Source of the DNA: an uncultured Dorea sp.
GTDB lineage: Bacteria > Bacillota > Clostridia > Lachnospirales > Lachnospiraceae
Assembly (NCBI GenBank): GCA_910580235.1
Contig: CAJTVU010000002.1
Span: forward strand, 248,001 to 312,000
Direction: 5' to 3'
DNA length: 64,000 nt
Program-made: the position numbers and the translations under genes
Notes under the pieces: model-generated
Database searches by the model: none
What the model saw: the letters and a program-made list of their open reading frames with translations, nothing else
What the model was told of the DNA's origin: nothing
Part shown: positions 26,637 to 35,530 of the stretch, piece by piece
Layout: each line of letters begins with the position of its first letter
How positions within the stretch are numbered: the first letter of the stretch is position 1

Positions 26637-27593
26637 TTACATAGCCATCAGCGCGATCAGGCACAGGATGGCCGTGATAATAGAGAACACGGCCACGACC
26701 CTTGTCTCCGACCACCCGCACAGCTCAAAATGATGATGGATCGGAGCCATCTTGAAGATCCGCTTTCCACCCGTCTTTTTAAAATATGTCACCTGTATCA
26801 TAACTGATAGTACTTCCACTAAATAGATCATCCCCACGATCACTATAAAGATCGGCATCTGCAGCATATACGCAGTAGACGCCACAAAGCCGCCAAGCGC
26901 GAGAGACCCTGTATCTCCCATGAACACGCTGGCGGGATATACATTAAACAATAGAAATCCTAAGAGGGCTCCAACTACCGCGCACGTCACAGGCTCGATC
27001 CCGCTCTTCGTGCCTACCGCCACCACGGTAAAGAACGTAGCCACAAGCACCGTTACGCTGGATGCAAGGCCGTCCAGCCCATCTGTGAAGTTCGTCCCGT
27101 TCACAGTCCCTATGACCGCGATGAACATAAGCGGTATCGCAAGCCATCCGATGTCCAGATATTTCCCGCCGCTAAAAGGGACCAGCATAGCCAGGGACAC
27201 GTTCGTGATCTTCGTAAGATAAAATGCGAACACAGCCGTCACCACGATCTGGAGCGCCATCTTCTGCATTGGGTAAAGGCCGTCGGAACGCTTCATGACC
27301 ACCTTAAGATAATCGTCCAGGAAACCAATCAGGCCAAATCCCAGTGTCACGAACAAAATCGGGATCATCTTTGGATAATCCCGGATGTAGAACACAGACG
27401 TGACTACTACGCTGAGTAAGATGATTACGCCTCCCATCGTCGGCGTCCCCGCCTTCTTAAGATGCGCCTGCACCCCTTCTTCTCTCTCCGTCTGCCCCAT
27501 CTTTAATCTTCGCAGGATCGGAATGATTACCGGACCCATAATGACGCTCAGCAAAAATGCGATGATCACCGGTGCAAATATCATATAATCCAT
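26637..27593 (-). CDS. mraY: Phospho-MurNAc-pentapeptide translocase MraY
   Basis: 318 residues, about ten membrane helices. It links UDP-MurNAc-pentapeptide to undecaprenyl phosphate to form lipid I. Signatures: HLKKAGTPTMGGVIILLS, FLDDYLKVVMKRSDGL with the catalytic DD pair, NGTNFTDGLDGLASSVT with the catalytic Asp region, VFMGDTGSLALGGF, and the C-terminal HHHFELCGWSETRVV His loop. It follows the PBP gene and precedes murD. GAGGTGAG lies before the ATG at 27593. Confidence 0.97.
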   Translation of the reverse strand: MDYMIFAPVIIAFLLSVIMGPVIIPILRRLKMGQTEREEGVQAHLKKAGTPTMGGVIILLSVVVTSVFYIRDYPKMIPILFVTLGFGLIGFLDDYLKVVMKRSDGLYPMQKMALQIVVTAVFAFYLTKITNVSLAMLVPFSGGKYLDIGWLAIPLMFIAVIGTVNGTNFTDGLDGLASSVTVLVATFFTVVAVGTKSGIEPVTCAVVGALLGFLLFNVYPASVFMGDTGSLALGGFVASTAYMLQMPIFIVIVGMIYLVEVLSVMIQVTYFKKTGGKRIFKMAPIHHHFELCGWSETRVVAVFSIITAILCLIALMAM

Positions 27594-27655
27594 AACTCAC
27601 CTCATTAATCTCTTTTGTTATCTTTCCTCTGACCTGATATAGTATACTTCATTTT

Positions 27656-29383
27656 TCAGTCTTTTTCAATGCCAAGATAAGGGAATATGTTATCGAAGAT
27701 ATTCCCGATCACCGGCGCGGCTATCGTCCCTCCATAATAGATCCCCTGCGGATTATAAATGACGCACATACCTAATATCTGAGGGTCATCTGCCGGTGCG
27801 AACCCAATGAAAGAGGAGATGTATTTATTGGCGCTTCTTGGAAGCGTCTGAGAAGTGGCCGTCTTCCCACCGATATGATATCCTTCTACATATGCGTTCT
27901 TTCCAGATCCCTCTGCCACCACGCTCTCCAAAAGCATCTGCATCGTCTCAGATGTCTCTTTGGAGACGATGCGCTCTCCCGTACCGTAAGAAAATTCTTT
28001 CACTTCCTTCCCCTCTCCGTCCAGCACCCGCACGCCAAAATGGGGCGTCACCCGGATCCCTCCGTTCACAAGGGAGCTGAAAGTCGCGGCCATCTGGATA
28101 GGAGTAACCTGGAAAGACTGTCCAAAACTGATCGTGGCCAGCTCCACCTGCCCGATGTTCTCCTCTTTGTGCATAATAGTGGTCGCCTCTCCCGGAAGGT
28201 CTACCCCTGTCGCCCCCAAAAGCCCGAACTGCCGGAAATAGTCGCAGAATCTTTCCACTCCAAGGCGGAGGCCGATCTCAATAAAGACTGGGTTACAGGA
28301 GTTCTGGATCCCCTGCACGAACGTCTCTGCCCCATGTCCTCCAACTTTATGGCAGCGGATCCTTCTGTCTTCCACAGTGCGGTACCCGGGACAGCTGAAA
28401 TGATCGTCCAGCGCCACCACGTCCTCTTCCAGGCAGGCAGAAGCCGTTATCGCTTTAAATGTGGAGCCCGGCTCATACGTATCATTGATGCAGCCGTTCC
28501 TCCACATCTGGTTCAGGGCTTCCTGCTTCTCCTCGTCAGACAAGGCGTCCGCGTCAATCCCCGTATTCAGCTCAAATGGCTCGTTCAGATTAAATTCCGG
28601 CACGTTCACCATGGCCAATATCTCTCCGTTCTGCGGGTTCATAAGAAGGATCGCTACTTTATCAGCCTGCTTTTCTTCCATCACTTTCTCCGCCATCTGC
28701 TGTGCATACATCTGGATATTATAATCCAAGCTTATCTGCAGCGTATTGCCCGCCACAGGCTCCACACGATCTTCCGCCACGGCGTCCAGCTCCACGCCTC
28801 TGGCGTCGGTAGTAGTCAGTATCGTCCCATTGACGCCTTTTAAATATTCTTCATACTTTACTTCCAGCCCGATGATCCCCTGATTGTCCCCTCCTGTAAA
28901 GCCAAGCACTTTCGATGCCAGCTCGTTATATGGATAATATCTTTTGAAATCTTCGTCCACTTTTACACCGTCCATCTCCAGATTACGGATCTTGTCTCCT
29001 GTCTCTTTCTCCACATTTGTCTTAATACGCTCCATGGAAGATACTTTCTCCACCTTCTTCCTGACTGTCTCCTCCTCCATCTCAAGCTCTTCTGCAAGCG
29101 CTTTTATTACATGCTCCGGGTCTGTAATCTGGCTATGTATGACAGAAATGGTGCAGACTGTCTTATTCGTGGCAAGGACGGTCCCATTGGCGTCCACGAT
29201 CTCCCCTCTGGCCGCCTTGATCTCCCTCTCTCTCTCATGGAGGTCTTCCGCCTTCTTCTGATAATACTCCGCGTCAAATATCATCAGATAGACAAGCCTC
29301 CCAACAAGCCCAAGAATGATCCCTATAGCGCAGATGAAGACTACCAGTACCTTCTTCTTATTATATGTCTTATTCTTTACCAT
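27656..29383 (-). CDS. Class B penicillin-binding protein, SpoVD/FtsI-like, with KTA instead of KTG
   Basis: 575 residues: one N-terminal membrane helix, a PBP dimerisation domain (from about residue 50) and a transpeptidase domain. Active-site motifs are SxxK as STFK (Ser near residue 307), SxN as SCN (about 362), and the third motif as GGKTATSQ (about 506), where Gly of the usual KTG is Ala. There is no PASTA domain, which B. subtilis SpoVD has. It lies directly downstream of a canonical class B PBP in the same cluster, so it may serve sporulation cortex or septum and pair with one of the two SEDS proteins. Its ribosome site lies inside a hairpin. Confidence 0.88.
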   Translation of the reverse strand: MVKNKTYNKKKVLVVFICAIGIILGLVGRLVYLMIFDAEYYQKKAEDLHEREREIKAARGEIVDANGTVLATNKTVCTISVIHSQITDPEHVIKALAEELEMEEETVRKKVEKVSSMERIKTNVEKETGDKIRNLEMDGVKVDEDFKRYYPYNELASKVLGFTGGDNQGIIGLEVKYEEYLKGVNGTILTTTDARGVELDAVAEDRVEPVAGNTLQISLDYNIQMYAQQMAEKVMEEKQADKVAILLMNPQNGEILAMVNVPEFNLNEPFELNTGIDADALSDEEKQEALNQMWRNGCINDTYEPGSTFKAITASACLEEDVVALDDHFSCPGYRTVEDRRIRCHKVGGHGAETFVQGIQNSCNPVFIEIGLRLGVERFCDYFRQFGLLGATGVDLPGEATTIMHKEENIGQVELATISFGQSFQVTPIQMAATFSSLVNGGIRVTPHFGVRVLDGEGKEVKEFSYGTGERIVSKETSETMQMLLESVVAEGSGKNAYVEGYHIGGKTATSQTLPRSANKYISSFIGFAPADDPQILGMCVIYNPQGIYYGGTIAAPVIGNIFDNIFPYLGIEKD

Positions 29384-29388
29384 TAAAA

Positions 29389-29436
29389 AACCTCGAAAAA
29401 GCCCTTTCTATAACTTATTAAGACTTCTTCGAGGTT
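29389..29436 (-). promoter_or_regulatory. Hairpin that covers the ribosome binding site of the SpoVD-like PBP gene
   Basis: CTTCTTCGAGGTT (plus strand, 29424-29436) pairs with AACCTCGAAAAAG (29389-29401), 12 of 13 positions, with a 22-nt loop. On the minus-strand transcript the 3' arm contains the GAGG ribosome site, seven bases before the ATG at 29383, and runs into six U. It therefore looks like both an intrinsic terminator and a translation block between the two PBP genes. Confidence 0.55.
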
Positions 29437-29456
29437 ATTCTTTTATTTTCCTTATC

Positions 29457-31301
29457 CTATTCCGACGGCTGGGCCGCTTTCTCAATCCCCATGTACGGAA
29501 AGATCTCTTCCATAATGTCCGCTGCAAGGGCCGGCGCGTATTGCCCGTTTGACGGGGTCGCAGAATTCACCTCGTCGATCGCCACATATACAACGGCCTG
29601 AGGGTCTTCCTGGGGCGCGTAGCCGATGAAAGACAGCACGTACTTCTCATTCCCTCTCGGAAGCTTCTCCGCCGTCCCTGTCTTGCCTCCCACGTCATAG
29701 CCTTCTACATAGGCTGACGAGCCTGTCCCATGCTCCACGACTCCCAACATATAATCTTTTACTATTTCTTCTGTCTCTTTTGAGATCGTCCTTTTTATGA
29801 GGACCGGATCTTTGTTCTCCGTCACGTTGCCATTCTCATCCTGGATCGCTCTCACTACGTGAGGCTCATAATAATCGCCCCCATTTACAAGAGAGCAGAA
29901 AGATGCCGCAAGCTGTGTCATAGTTACGTTAAAATTCTGTCCGAATGCATTCGTGGCAAGGCTGGCGGCATCCATATTGTCCGCCGTATAAATAAGCCCC
30001 TCCGTAGCAGCCTCGCCCGGCAGGTCGATCCCACACTTTTCCCCAAACCCGAATACTTTCTGGTAATCCACAAAATCTTCTACGCCGATCTGCTGTCCGA
30101 TCTGCATCAGAGCTACGTTGCAAGAGTTCTCCATAACGGCCTTTAAGCTCTGCGATCCATGTCCGTTCCGGTTATTGCAATGGATATCATGGTCGCCTAC
30201 ATGGAGCATGCCCCCGCATGTATAGTACTCCTCTCCTGTCAGCACTCCCAGTTCCAGCCCGGCCGCGATCGTAAACGGCTTGATTGTAGAGCCCGGCTCA
30301 TACGTGCTGCTGACGCAGAAATTATTCCAGAGGCCGTTCAGTATATCCAGCTTCTCTTCATCTCCCATCGCCTCTAATTGCTCTTCTGTATAATAAGCAC
30401 TCAGATCCCGCGGATTATTCAGGTCATAGTTCGGATAGGATGCCTCTGCCAATATCTCGCCGTTCTGCGGGTTCATTACGATGACCGCCGTATTCTTACT
30501 GCCTTCTCCCGCCCAGGCGCCGTTCCTGTGCTCTTCATTAAAAGCAAGGATGTGCTTCTCTACTATGCTCTGTATCTGGAGGTCTATAGTAGACACTACT
30601 GTACTGCCGCTTTGAGCTTCTTTCACCGTCCGCTCATAAATCGCGTCCTTATCCTGATACCCGTACTCTCTGCCGTCCGTGCCATTGAGGACGGAATTGT
30701 AAAAGGCTTCGATGCCGCCGTTCCCAACGTTCCCGTCCACTGTGAACCCAATCACATCGCTGGCCAGCGTATTGTATGGGTACATCCTTATATAATCTTC
30801 CTCAAGCCATACGCCGTTCACATCAGGATAGCTCTCGTCATCTGTATCTATCCCTTCGAATTCCTTGGCTTTATTATAGTCTATCCCTTTTAGCAGGATC
30901 TTGTACCTGCTCTCCGGCTCCGCTTCAAGGATGTTTTCTACATCTTCTCTGCTGATCCCAAAACAGGATTCCAGGACATTAATCGTCGGCTCTCTATATC
31001 TTTCTTCGCTTAAAAGCACCTTCGCATCCAGGATTACATTATAGACGCGGGTACTGGTCGCAAGCTTCGTCCCGTTCCTGTCCACGATGTCCCCTCGTTT
31101 GAAAGGAATCGTCCGGCTTCCATACTGCTGCTGATCCAGTACGATCTTAGAGTATTTGTCCCCGTTGGAAGCATTAATATATGTAATCCTCCCTACAAGA
31201 ACGGCAAAGACCGCTACAATGCCCACAAAGACCATAATCAGCTTCTTCTGCATCAGTTTTGTAAGCTTTCTCCTGAACCCCTTGCTTCTCCTCTTCTTCA
31301 T
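29457..31301 (-). CDS. Class B penicillin-binding protein, FtsI/PBP2B-like
   Basis: About 614 residues from the ATG at 31301 (AGGAG five bases upstream; the open frame starts two codons earlier at GTG). A basic N-terminus and one membrane helix (residues about 20-43) precede the dimerisation domain (RGDIVDRNGTKLATSTRVYNV) and transpeptidase domain, with STIK (about residue 338), SCN (about 392) and KTGTAEKL (about 539). It cross-links septal peptidoglycan with FtsW. Its start lies 12 bp after the stop of the surface-protein gene, so it is on the same transcript. Confidence 0.93.
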   Translation of the reverse strand: MKKRRSKGFRRKLTKLMQKKLIMVFVGIVAVFAVLVGRITYINASNGDKYSKIVLDQQQYGSRTIPFKRGDIVDRNGTKLATSTRVYNVILDAKVLLSEERYREPTINVLESCFGISREDVENILEAEPESRYKILLKGIDYNKAKEFEGIDTDDESYPDVNGVWLEEDYIRMYPYNTLASDVIGFTVDGNVGNGGIEAFYNSVLNGTDGREYGYQDKDAIYERTVKEAQSGSTVVSTIDLQIQSIVEKHILAFNEEHRNGAWAGEGSKNTAVIVMNPQNGEILAEASYPNYDLNNPRDLSAYYTEEQLEAMGDEEKLDILNGLWNNFCVSSTYEPGSTIKPFTIAAGLELGVLTGEEYYTCGGMLHVGDHDIHCNNRNGHGSQSLKAVMENSCNVALMQIGQQIGVEDFVDYQKVFGFGEKCGIDLPGEAATEGLIYTADNMDAASLATNAFGQNFNVTMTQLAASFCSLVNGGDYYEPHVVRAIQDENGNVTENKDPVLIKRTISKETEEIVKDYMLGVVEHGTGSSAYVEGYDVGGKTGTAEKLPRGNEKYVLSFIGYAPQEDPQAVVYVAIDEVNSATPSNGQYAPALAADIMEEIFPYMGIEKAAQPSE

Positions 31302-31313
31302 AAACACTCCTGG

Positions 31314-33968
31314 TTAAGACATTTTCTTCCTGCCACGCAAAATCCCTGTCACGCACCCGCTTCCTATAAGAAGGCCGAGCCATGCCACACACCCGCTGCT
31401 ATCGCCTGTAGCAGGAGCCGGCGTCCCTTTCGCCCTCTCGATAATGATCGGCTGGACTGGCTCTACCGGAGGCTCTATGCCTGCCGGATCCGTTGAGATC
31501 GTAGGCCCTGTAGGCTCTTCCGGCCCTTCTGGTACCACCGGCTCTTTCGGATCTTCTGGCTCTTCTGGTACCGTCGGCTCTTCCGGATCTTTTGGATCCG
31601 TTGGCTTTTCCACCTTTGTCCATTTTGCATACAGCTGCACGTCGCTTGTCACTGTATCTGTCGCAAAGTCCCATTTCGTCTGGAACGTATCTTCCCTGTA
31701 CCAGCCGTCCAGCGTATATCCTTCTCTCTTACATACTGGCTCCGTCAGCTTGCTCCCCGTCTTTACTGTCAACGGGTTCGGATTGATCGATATCCCTCCG
31801 TTCGGCTCGAACGTGACCTGATGTTCCACGGCCGGCGTCGAATCTTTTGTCCATCTTGCATACAGCTTCATATCGCTTGTCACTGTATCTGCTGCAAAAT
31901 CCCATTTCTTCTCGAACGTGTCTTCTTTGTACCAGCCGTCCAGCGTATGATCCGTTTTTGTGCATGGCGGCTCTGCCAGCCTGCTTCCTGCCTTCACCTT
32001 TACCGAATTCGGATTGATCGGCGTCCCGCCATTCTCTACAAATGTGACCTCATGTTCCACGGCCGGCGTCGGATCTTGCGTCCACTTTGCATACAGCTTC
32101 ATATCGCTTGTCACCGTATCTGCAGCAAAGTCCCATTTTGTCTGGAACGTGTCTTCCTTGTACCAGCCGTCCAGCGTATGATCCGTTTTCGTACATGTCG
32201 GCTCTGTCAGCCTGCTCCCCGCCTTCACTGTTACCGGATTCGGATCGATCGCCGTCCCTCCGTTCGTCTCAAACGTCACCTGATGGTCTGCTGCGTCTTT
32301 CAGCACCCATTCCGCCAGAGTTACATCTCTTCCTTGTATGGTCGCCTCTCTTGTCGTCTTCTCCAATGCATATGAGGAGCCTGCCCCAAGAGGTTCTGAT
32401 ACAATAAGATCTTCCCCTGGCACAGGGCTGTTATCTGCTCCTGTTCCAGAAATTGTCAGCAGCTTATCCGTCGTTCCGTTAAGATAAGAATAAGAAAATA
32501 CGACCGGCTCTCCTACAGCGTTCTTATCGAATCCTGCAATATCGGCGTCTGTAATCACTCCGTCTCCGTCTGTATCTTTTACTCTTACTTTCATGCCTCC
32601 CGGAAGCTGGATAAGAGCTGCGTCAACATGCAGCGTCCCGCCAAGCTCCACTTCATCGCACAGGCCGAAGGCAACTGTGAAAGTCTTGCTGTCTATAGAG
32701 ATCTTCGACTTCGTATTTGCGTTATAGGCCGCAGAGCCGGCAACACGAAGCACTCCTCCATTTGAGTTCGCCTTGTAAGCACGGCCAAACAGGGTCGTCT
32801 GGCTGGCCTGTCCAAATGTGACTCCTTCAAAAGCCATGTTCACATTCCCATTCATGGAATATTGGTTGCTTGAAGCTGTGTTTACCAGTCCCGGCATAAG
32901 GAATCCGCTGTCATTACGTAATGTACTGTTCACTACGCGGATATCTATATCTCCCGTCCTGAAGGCCGGCGACGGACTCACTGCATCCGTCACGTTCTGG
33001 CTCAGCGACAGATGCAGCCCCGGACGGAAATTGCCAATCTCAGAATCCTCTACTTTGACCGTCATCTTTCCATCTATCGTAAAGTCATTCCGCATCTTCG
33101 AATATGTGGCGGCGTCAGCGTATGCGCCTTTATAGAATGGAGCCTGGAAATTATTAATGACTGATCCCCCTGTGACATTAATATCGAGCGTGGAGTTAAT
33201 CTCCGTCCTGTTCTCTACAACATTCCCGTTTGTCGCGCCTACAAGAGAAAAAAACCTTATCCCATAAAAATCGTTGATCGTGCTATTCTCAATATTGATC
33301 GTAACAGGCCCATTGAACACATAGCTGTCATGCCGATCGCTCCGTATCATATGAAATTTACCGATCTTACTGTTCCTTATATTAACAGTTACAGGAGCGT
33401 CATAAGTGAACACACACTCCTGATCGGTCCCCTTATGTGCTGTCCCGCAGTCCGGGAGCGTATCTTTCTGATCCAGAACATTTTCGTAATTGCTTCCAGA
33501 CTGATCATTGTCAATATTAATCTCAACAGGAGCCGTAATGGTGTGCGTGCCGCTCGCTGCTCGCGCCCTTCTCATACTGGCTCCGTCTGTAGCCTCTTCC
33601 TGGAGGCTTTCCTCCACTATGCTTTCCTCACTTCCTGCATCGCTTCCTTCCTGTTCCGGAAGATCAGCTTCTCCTGCGTCCTCTTCCTCTTGCGGCAGCA
33701 TGGCCGGGATCTCCAAGCCTCCTGCCTCTGCCTCATCCTGCGGCAGATCCTGCTCTAAAAGGCCTGATCCATCTCCCTGATCCTCGGCAGCATCCAGGAG
33801 GGCTGGAGCCTCATTATACCCCCCCCCCCCCGTATCTTGGGCGGCCTGAGCCTCTTCCTCTGCCTCCTGTGCATGCACAGGCGTTGATACTGCGCCCATG
33901 GATAAGCTGCATAGCATTATCCCCCCTAAAAGCACAGCGATCGCCTGTCTCCCCTTACGTTTCTTCAT
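31314..33968 (-). CDS. Phase-variable repeat surface protein with C-terminal sorting signal
   Basis: 884 residues in the present frame. Residues 1-34 are a signal peptide (ending HAQ). Residues about 35-135 are acidic and low-complexity, and include a poly-Gly stretch encoded by 13 consecutive G. Residues about 145-560 carry recurring VNIxNSxI-like strands, suggestive of a right-handed beta-helix. Three 77-residue InlB-B/Listeria-Bacteroides repeats follow (VTF..NGG..I.PN...K.GS.L.EP, GWY.EDTF..KWDF..DTVTSD..LYA.WT). Then come a Pro/Glu spacer, PATGD, a hydrophobic helix and RGRKK, a sortase-type anchor variant. The gene sits between ftsL and the FtsI-like PBP, with 55 bp upstream and 12 bp downstream and no terminator seen, so it is co-transcribed with division genes. 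It is foreign to the usual cluster. Function unknown; adhesin or wall-associated protein inferred. Confidence 0.85.
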   Translation of the reverse strand: MKKRKGRQAIAVLLGGIMLCSLSMGAVSTPVHAQEAEEEAQAAQDTGGGGYNEAPALLDAAEDQGDGSGLLEQDLPQDEAEAGGLEIPAMLPQEEEDAGEADLPEQEGSDAGSEESIVEESLQEEATDGASMRRARAASGTHTITAPVEINIDNDQSGSNYENVLDQKDTLPDCGTAHKGTDQECVFTYDAPVTVNIRNSKIGKFHMIRSDRHDSYVFNGPVTINIENSTINDFYGIRFFSLVGATNGNVVENRTEINSTLDINVTGGSVINNFQAPFYKGAYADAATYSKMRNDFTIDGKMTVKVEDSEIGNFRPGLHLSLSQNVTDAVSPSPAFRTGDIDIRVVNSTLRNDSGFLMPGLVNTASSNQYSMNGNVNMAFEGVTFGQASQTTLFGRAYKANSNGGVLRVAGSAAYNANTKSKISIDSKTFTVAFGLCDEVELGGTLHVDAALIQLPGGMKVRVKDTDGDGVITDADIAGFDKNAVGEPVVFSYSYLNGTTDKLLTISGTGADNSPVPGEDLIVSEPLGAGSSYALEKTTREATIQGRDVTLAEWVLKDAADHQVTFETNGGTAIDPNPVTVKAGSRLTEPTCTKTDHTLDGWYKEDTFQTKWDFAADTVTSDMKLYAKWTQDPTPAVEHEVTFVENGGTPINPNSVKVKAGSRLAEPPCTKTDHTLDGWYKEDTFEKKWDFAADTVTSDMKLYARWTKDSTPAVEHQVTFEPNGGISINPNPLTVKTGSKLTEPVCKREGYTLDGWYREDTFQTKWDFATDTVTSDVQLYAKWTKVEKPTDPKDPEEPTVPEEPEDPKEPVVPEGPEEPTGPTISTDPAGIEPPVEPVQPIIIERAKGTPAPATGDSSGCVAWLGLLIGSGCVTGILRGRKKMS
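31615..32279 (-). repeat. Three tandem 231-bp repeats (InlB-B-type) in the surface protein gene
   Basis: The 231-bp period (77 codons) is seen from the recurring CCA.TTTGCATACAGC-type sequence near 31620, 31851 and 32082. Units 1 and 2 are much closer to each other than to the most 3' unit, which has KREGYTLDGWYRED in place of KTDHTLDGWYKED. High identity should allow copy-number change by recombination. Confidence 0.85.
33819..33831 (-). repeat. 13-nt poly-G phase-variation tract
   Basis: Thirteen consecutive C on the plus strand, G on the coding strand, at codons 46-50 of the surface protein gene. With 13 G the frame reads T-G-G-G-G-Y-N-E-A-P and stays open for 884 residues. One G more gives GTA-TAA directly after the tract. 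One G fewer leads to TAG about 20 codons later. It is by far the longest homopolymer of G/C in the window. Confidence 0.9.
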
Positions 33969-34023
33969 ACTCCTTTCCTCTCTTTCTTCTCCCCGTTGAA
34001 GACATTGTATCTTTTATTTATTT

Positions 34024-34560
34024 TTATTCATTTGTATGCTTATCTGAGCTGGCGATCACGCCATCTTTCGGTATATCTTCATACTGCTTTACATAATCAG
34101 CCGAAGGGCTGTTATATTCTATTACCTGATCTGTAGATGCATAGGCCATCCCGAGGGTCCCCTGCGCCACTTCGCGGATCTCGTCCAGATTCACTGCATC
34201 CATCACTGAATTATATCTCGTATTGTTCTCTTCTTTCAAGCTTGTCAGCTCCTGCTGGAGCGACGTAATATTTTTAGAACGGCTGTCCAGCTTTGACTGA
34301 AGCTGCACATACTTGACGCAAACTACAAGCGCCAGCATCGCAGCCAGGGCAAGGAACATCACGTAGCTGAGATTCATGCGGAGCGCCGAGCGCCGGTTCT
34401 CCCTGACCTGGCTGCTGACCCTCTCTTCTCTCACGGGCTCCTCCACCCGTCTTTCGGGCTCGTATGCCGGCTTTGTCACGACATTCCCATGCACATACAT
34501 CTGTCCTGCTATTCTGTTCGTCCTTCTTCTCGCCGCATGTACAGTCTGCCGTGCCGCCAT
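34024..34560 (-). CDS. ftsL: FtsL-like cell division protein
   Basis: About 178 residues from ATG 34560 (AAGGGG eight bases upstream; the open frame begins three codons earlier at GTG). A long basic cytoplasmic region (residues about 1-65), one membrane helix (about 66-88, NLSYVMFLALAAMLALVVCVKYV), then a leucine-zipper-like coiled coil (LQSKLDSRSKNITSLQQELTSLKEENNTRYNSVMDAVNLDEIREVA) ending at GMAYA. This is the FtsL/DivIC layout and the gene is in the ftsL position after rsmH. The assignment rests on position and topology, since FtsL sequences diverge strongly. Confidence 0.85.
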   Translation of the reverse strand: MAARQTVHAARRRTNRIAGQMYVHGNVVTKPAYEPERRVEEPVREERVSSQVRENRRSALRMNLSYVMFLALAAMLALVVCVKYVQLQSKLDSRSKNITSLQQELTSLKEENNTRYNSVMDAVNLDEIREVAQGTLGMAYASTDQVIEYNSPSADYVKQYEDIPKDGVIASSDKHTNE

Positions 34561-34574
34561 TACGATCACCCCTT

Positions 34575-35519
34575 CTATCCATTCTCTCCCCGCTCAAAAA
34601 TCCTAAGCTTCGCGCTCTTAGAGCGAGTATTCTCCTCCTGTTCCTCTTCGTCCGGCAATATGGGCTTCTTCGTCACAATTCTCCCCTTTGAGACGTTCCC
34701 GCACACGCATACCGGGAAATCCGGCGGACAGGTACAAGGATCCTCATTCCTTCGGAATGCGCTTTTCACAATCCTGTCCTCCAGGGAATGGAACGTGATA
34801 ATACACAGCCTTCCCCCCGGATTCAACAATTCAATCATATCGTCCAGAGAGCATTCTAATACTTCCAGCTCTCTGTTGAGTTCGATACGAATAGCCTGGA
34901 ACGTCCTTTTCGCGGGATGTCCAGACTTCTTCTGGTACTTCATTGGAATGGCCCTCTTCACCACTTCCGATAATCTTCCTGTCGTTTCGATAGGCGCTTT
35001 ACCGCGCTCTGCCACAATGTGCCTGGCAATATTCTTCGCGAACCTGTCTTCCCCATAGTCCCGAATTATACGGTATAATGCCATCTCCTCATAGTCATTG
35101 ACGATGTCCCTGGCCGTCATCTTCTGACGTGTATCCATCCGCATGTCCAAAGGCGCATCCTTGCGATAGGAGAATCCCCGCTCTGCCGTATCAAGCTGGT
35201 AAGACGATACGCCCAAATCAAGCACGATCCCATCGACCTTGTCAATGCCGAGTTTTTGAAGCTGCGACTTCATATCGCGATAGCTGCTCCTGACTATCGT
35301 GACTTTCTCCCCGAAGTCTTTTAAGCGGCCGCCGGCGGCTTCAATCGCCGCAGCGTCCTGGTCTATTCCTATAATACTCCCCTTGTCTCCGAGGCGCTTA
35401 CATACCTCTACAGCATGTCCGCCTCCACCGAGCGTGCCATCTACATAGATGCCGTCCGGCTTTACATTCAGCCCCTGGACTGTCTCTTCAAGCAATACTG
35501 ATTTGTGGTCAAATCCCAT
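34575..35519 (-). CDS. rsmH: 16S rRNA (cytosine(1402)-N4)-methyltransferase RsmH
   Basis: 314 residues. It methylates C1402 of 16S rRNA with SAM. Motifs: HKSVLLEETVQGLNVKPDGIYVDGTLGGGGHA (SAM-binding motif I), IGIDQDAAAIEAA, GIVLDLGVSSYQLDTAERGFSYRKDAPLDMRMD, the helical insert, and the C-terminal PGGRLCIITFHSLEDRIVKSAFR. It lies 11 bp after mraZ and 14 bp before ftsL in the canonical cluster order. Confidence 0.97.
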   Translation of the reverse strand: MGFDHKSVLLEETVQGLNVKPDGIYVDGTLGGGGHAVEVCKRLGDKGSIIGIDQDAAAIEAAGGRLKDFGEKVTIVRSSYRDMKSQLQKLGIDKVDGIVLDLGVSSYQLDTAERGFSYRKDAPLDMRMDTRQKMTARDIVNDYEEMALYRIIRDYGEDRFAKNIARHIVAERGKAPIETTGRLSEVVKRAIPMKYQKKSGHPAKRTFQAIRIELNRELEVLECSLDDMIELLNPGGRLCIITFHSLEDRIVKSAFRRNEDPCTCPPDFPVCVCGNVSKGRIVTKKPILPDEEEQEENTRSKSAKLRIFERGENG

Positions 35520-35530
35520 ATCTTCTCCCT

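Noticed and set aside
30378..30893. 171-codon plus-strand open frame
   Set aside because: Antisense to the FtsI-like PBP gene; no ribosome site or protein family features.
33819..33831. Poly-C run as a possible assembly error
   Set aside because: The length given keeps an 884-codon frame open with a signal peptide before it and an anchor at the end, so it is at least one real state; read-level checking is listed in the finding.
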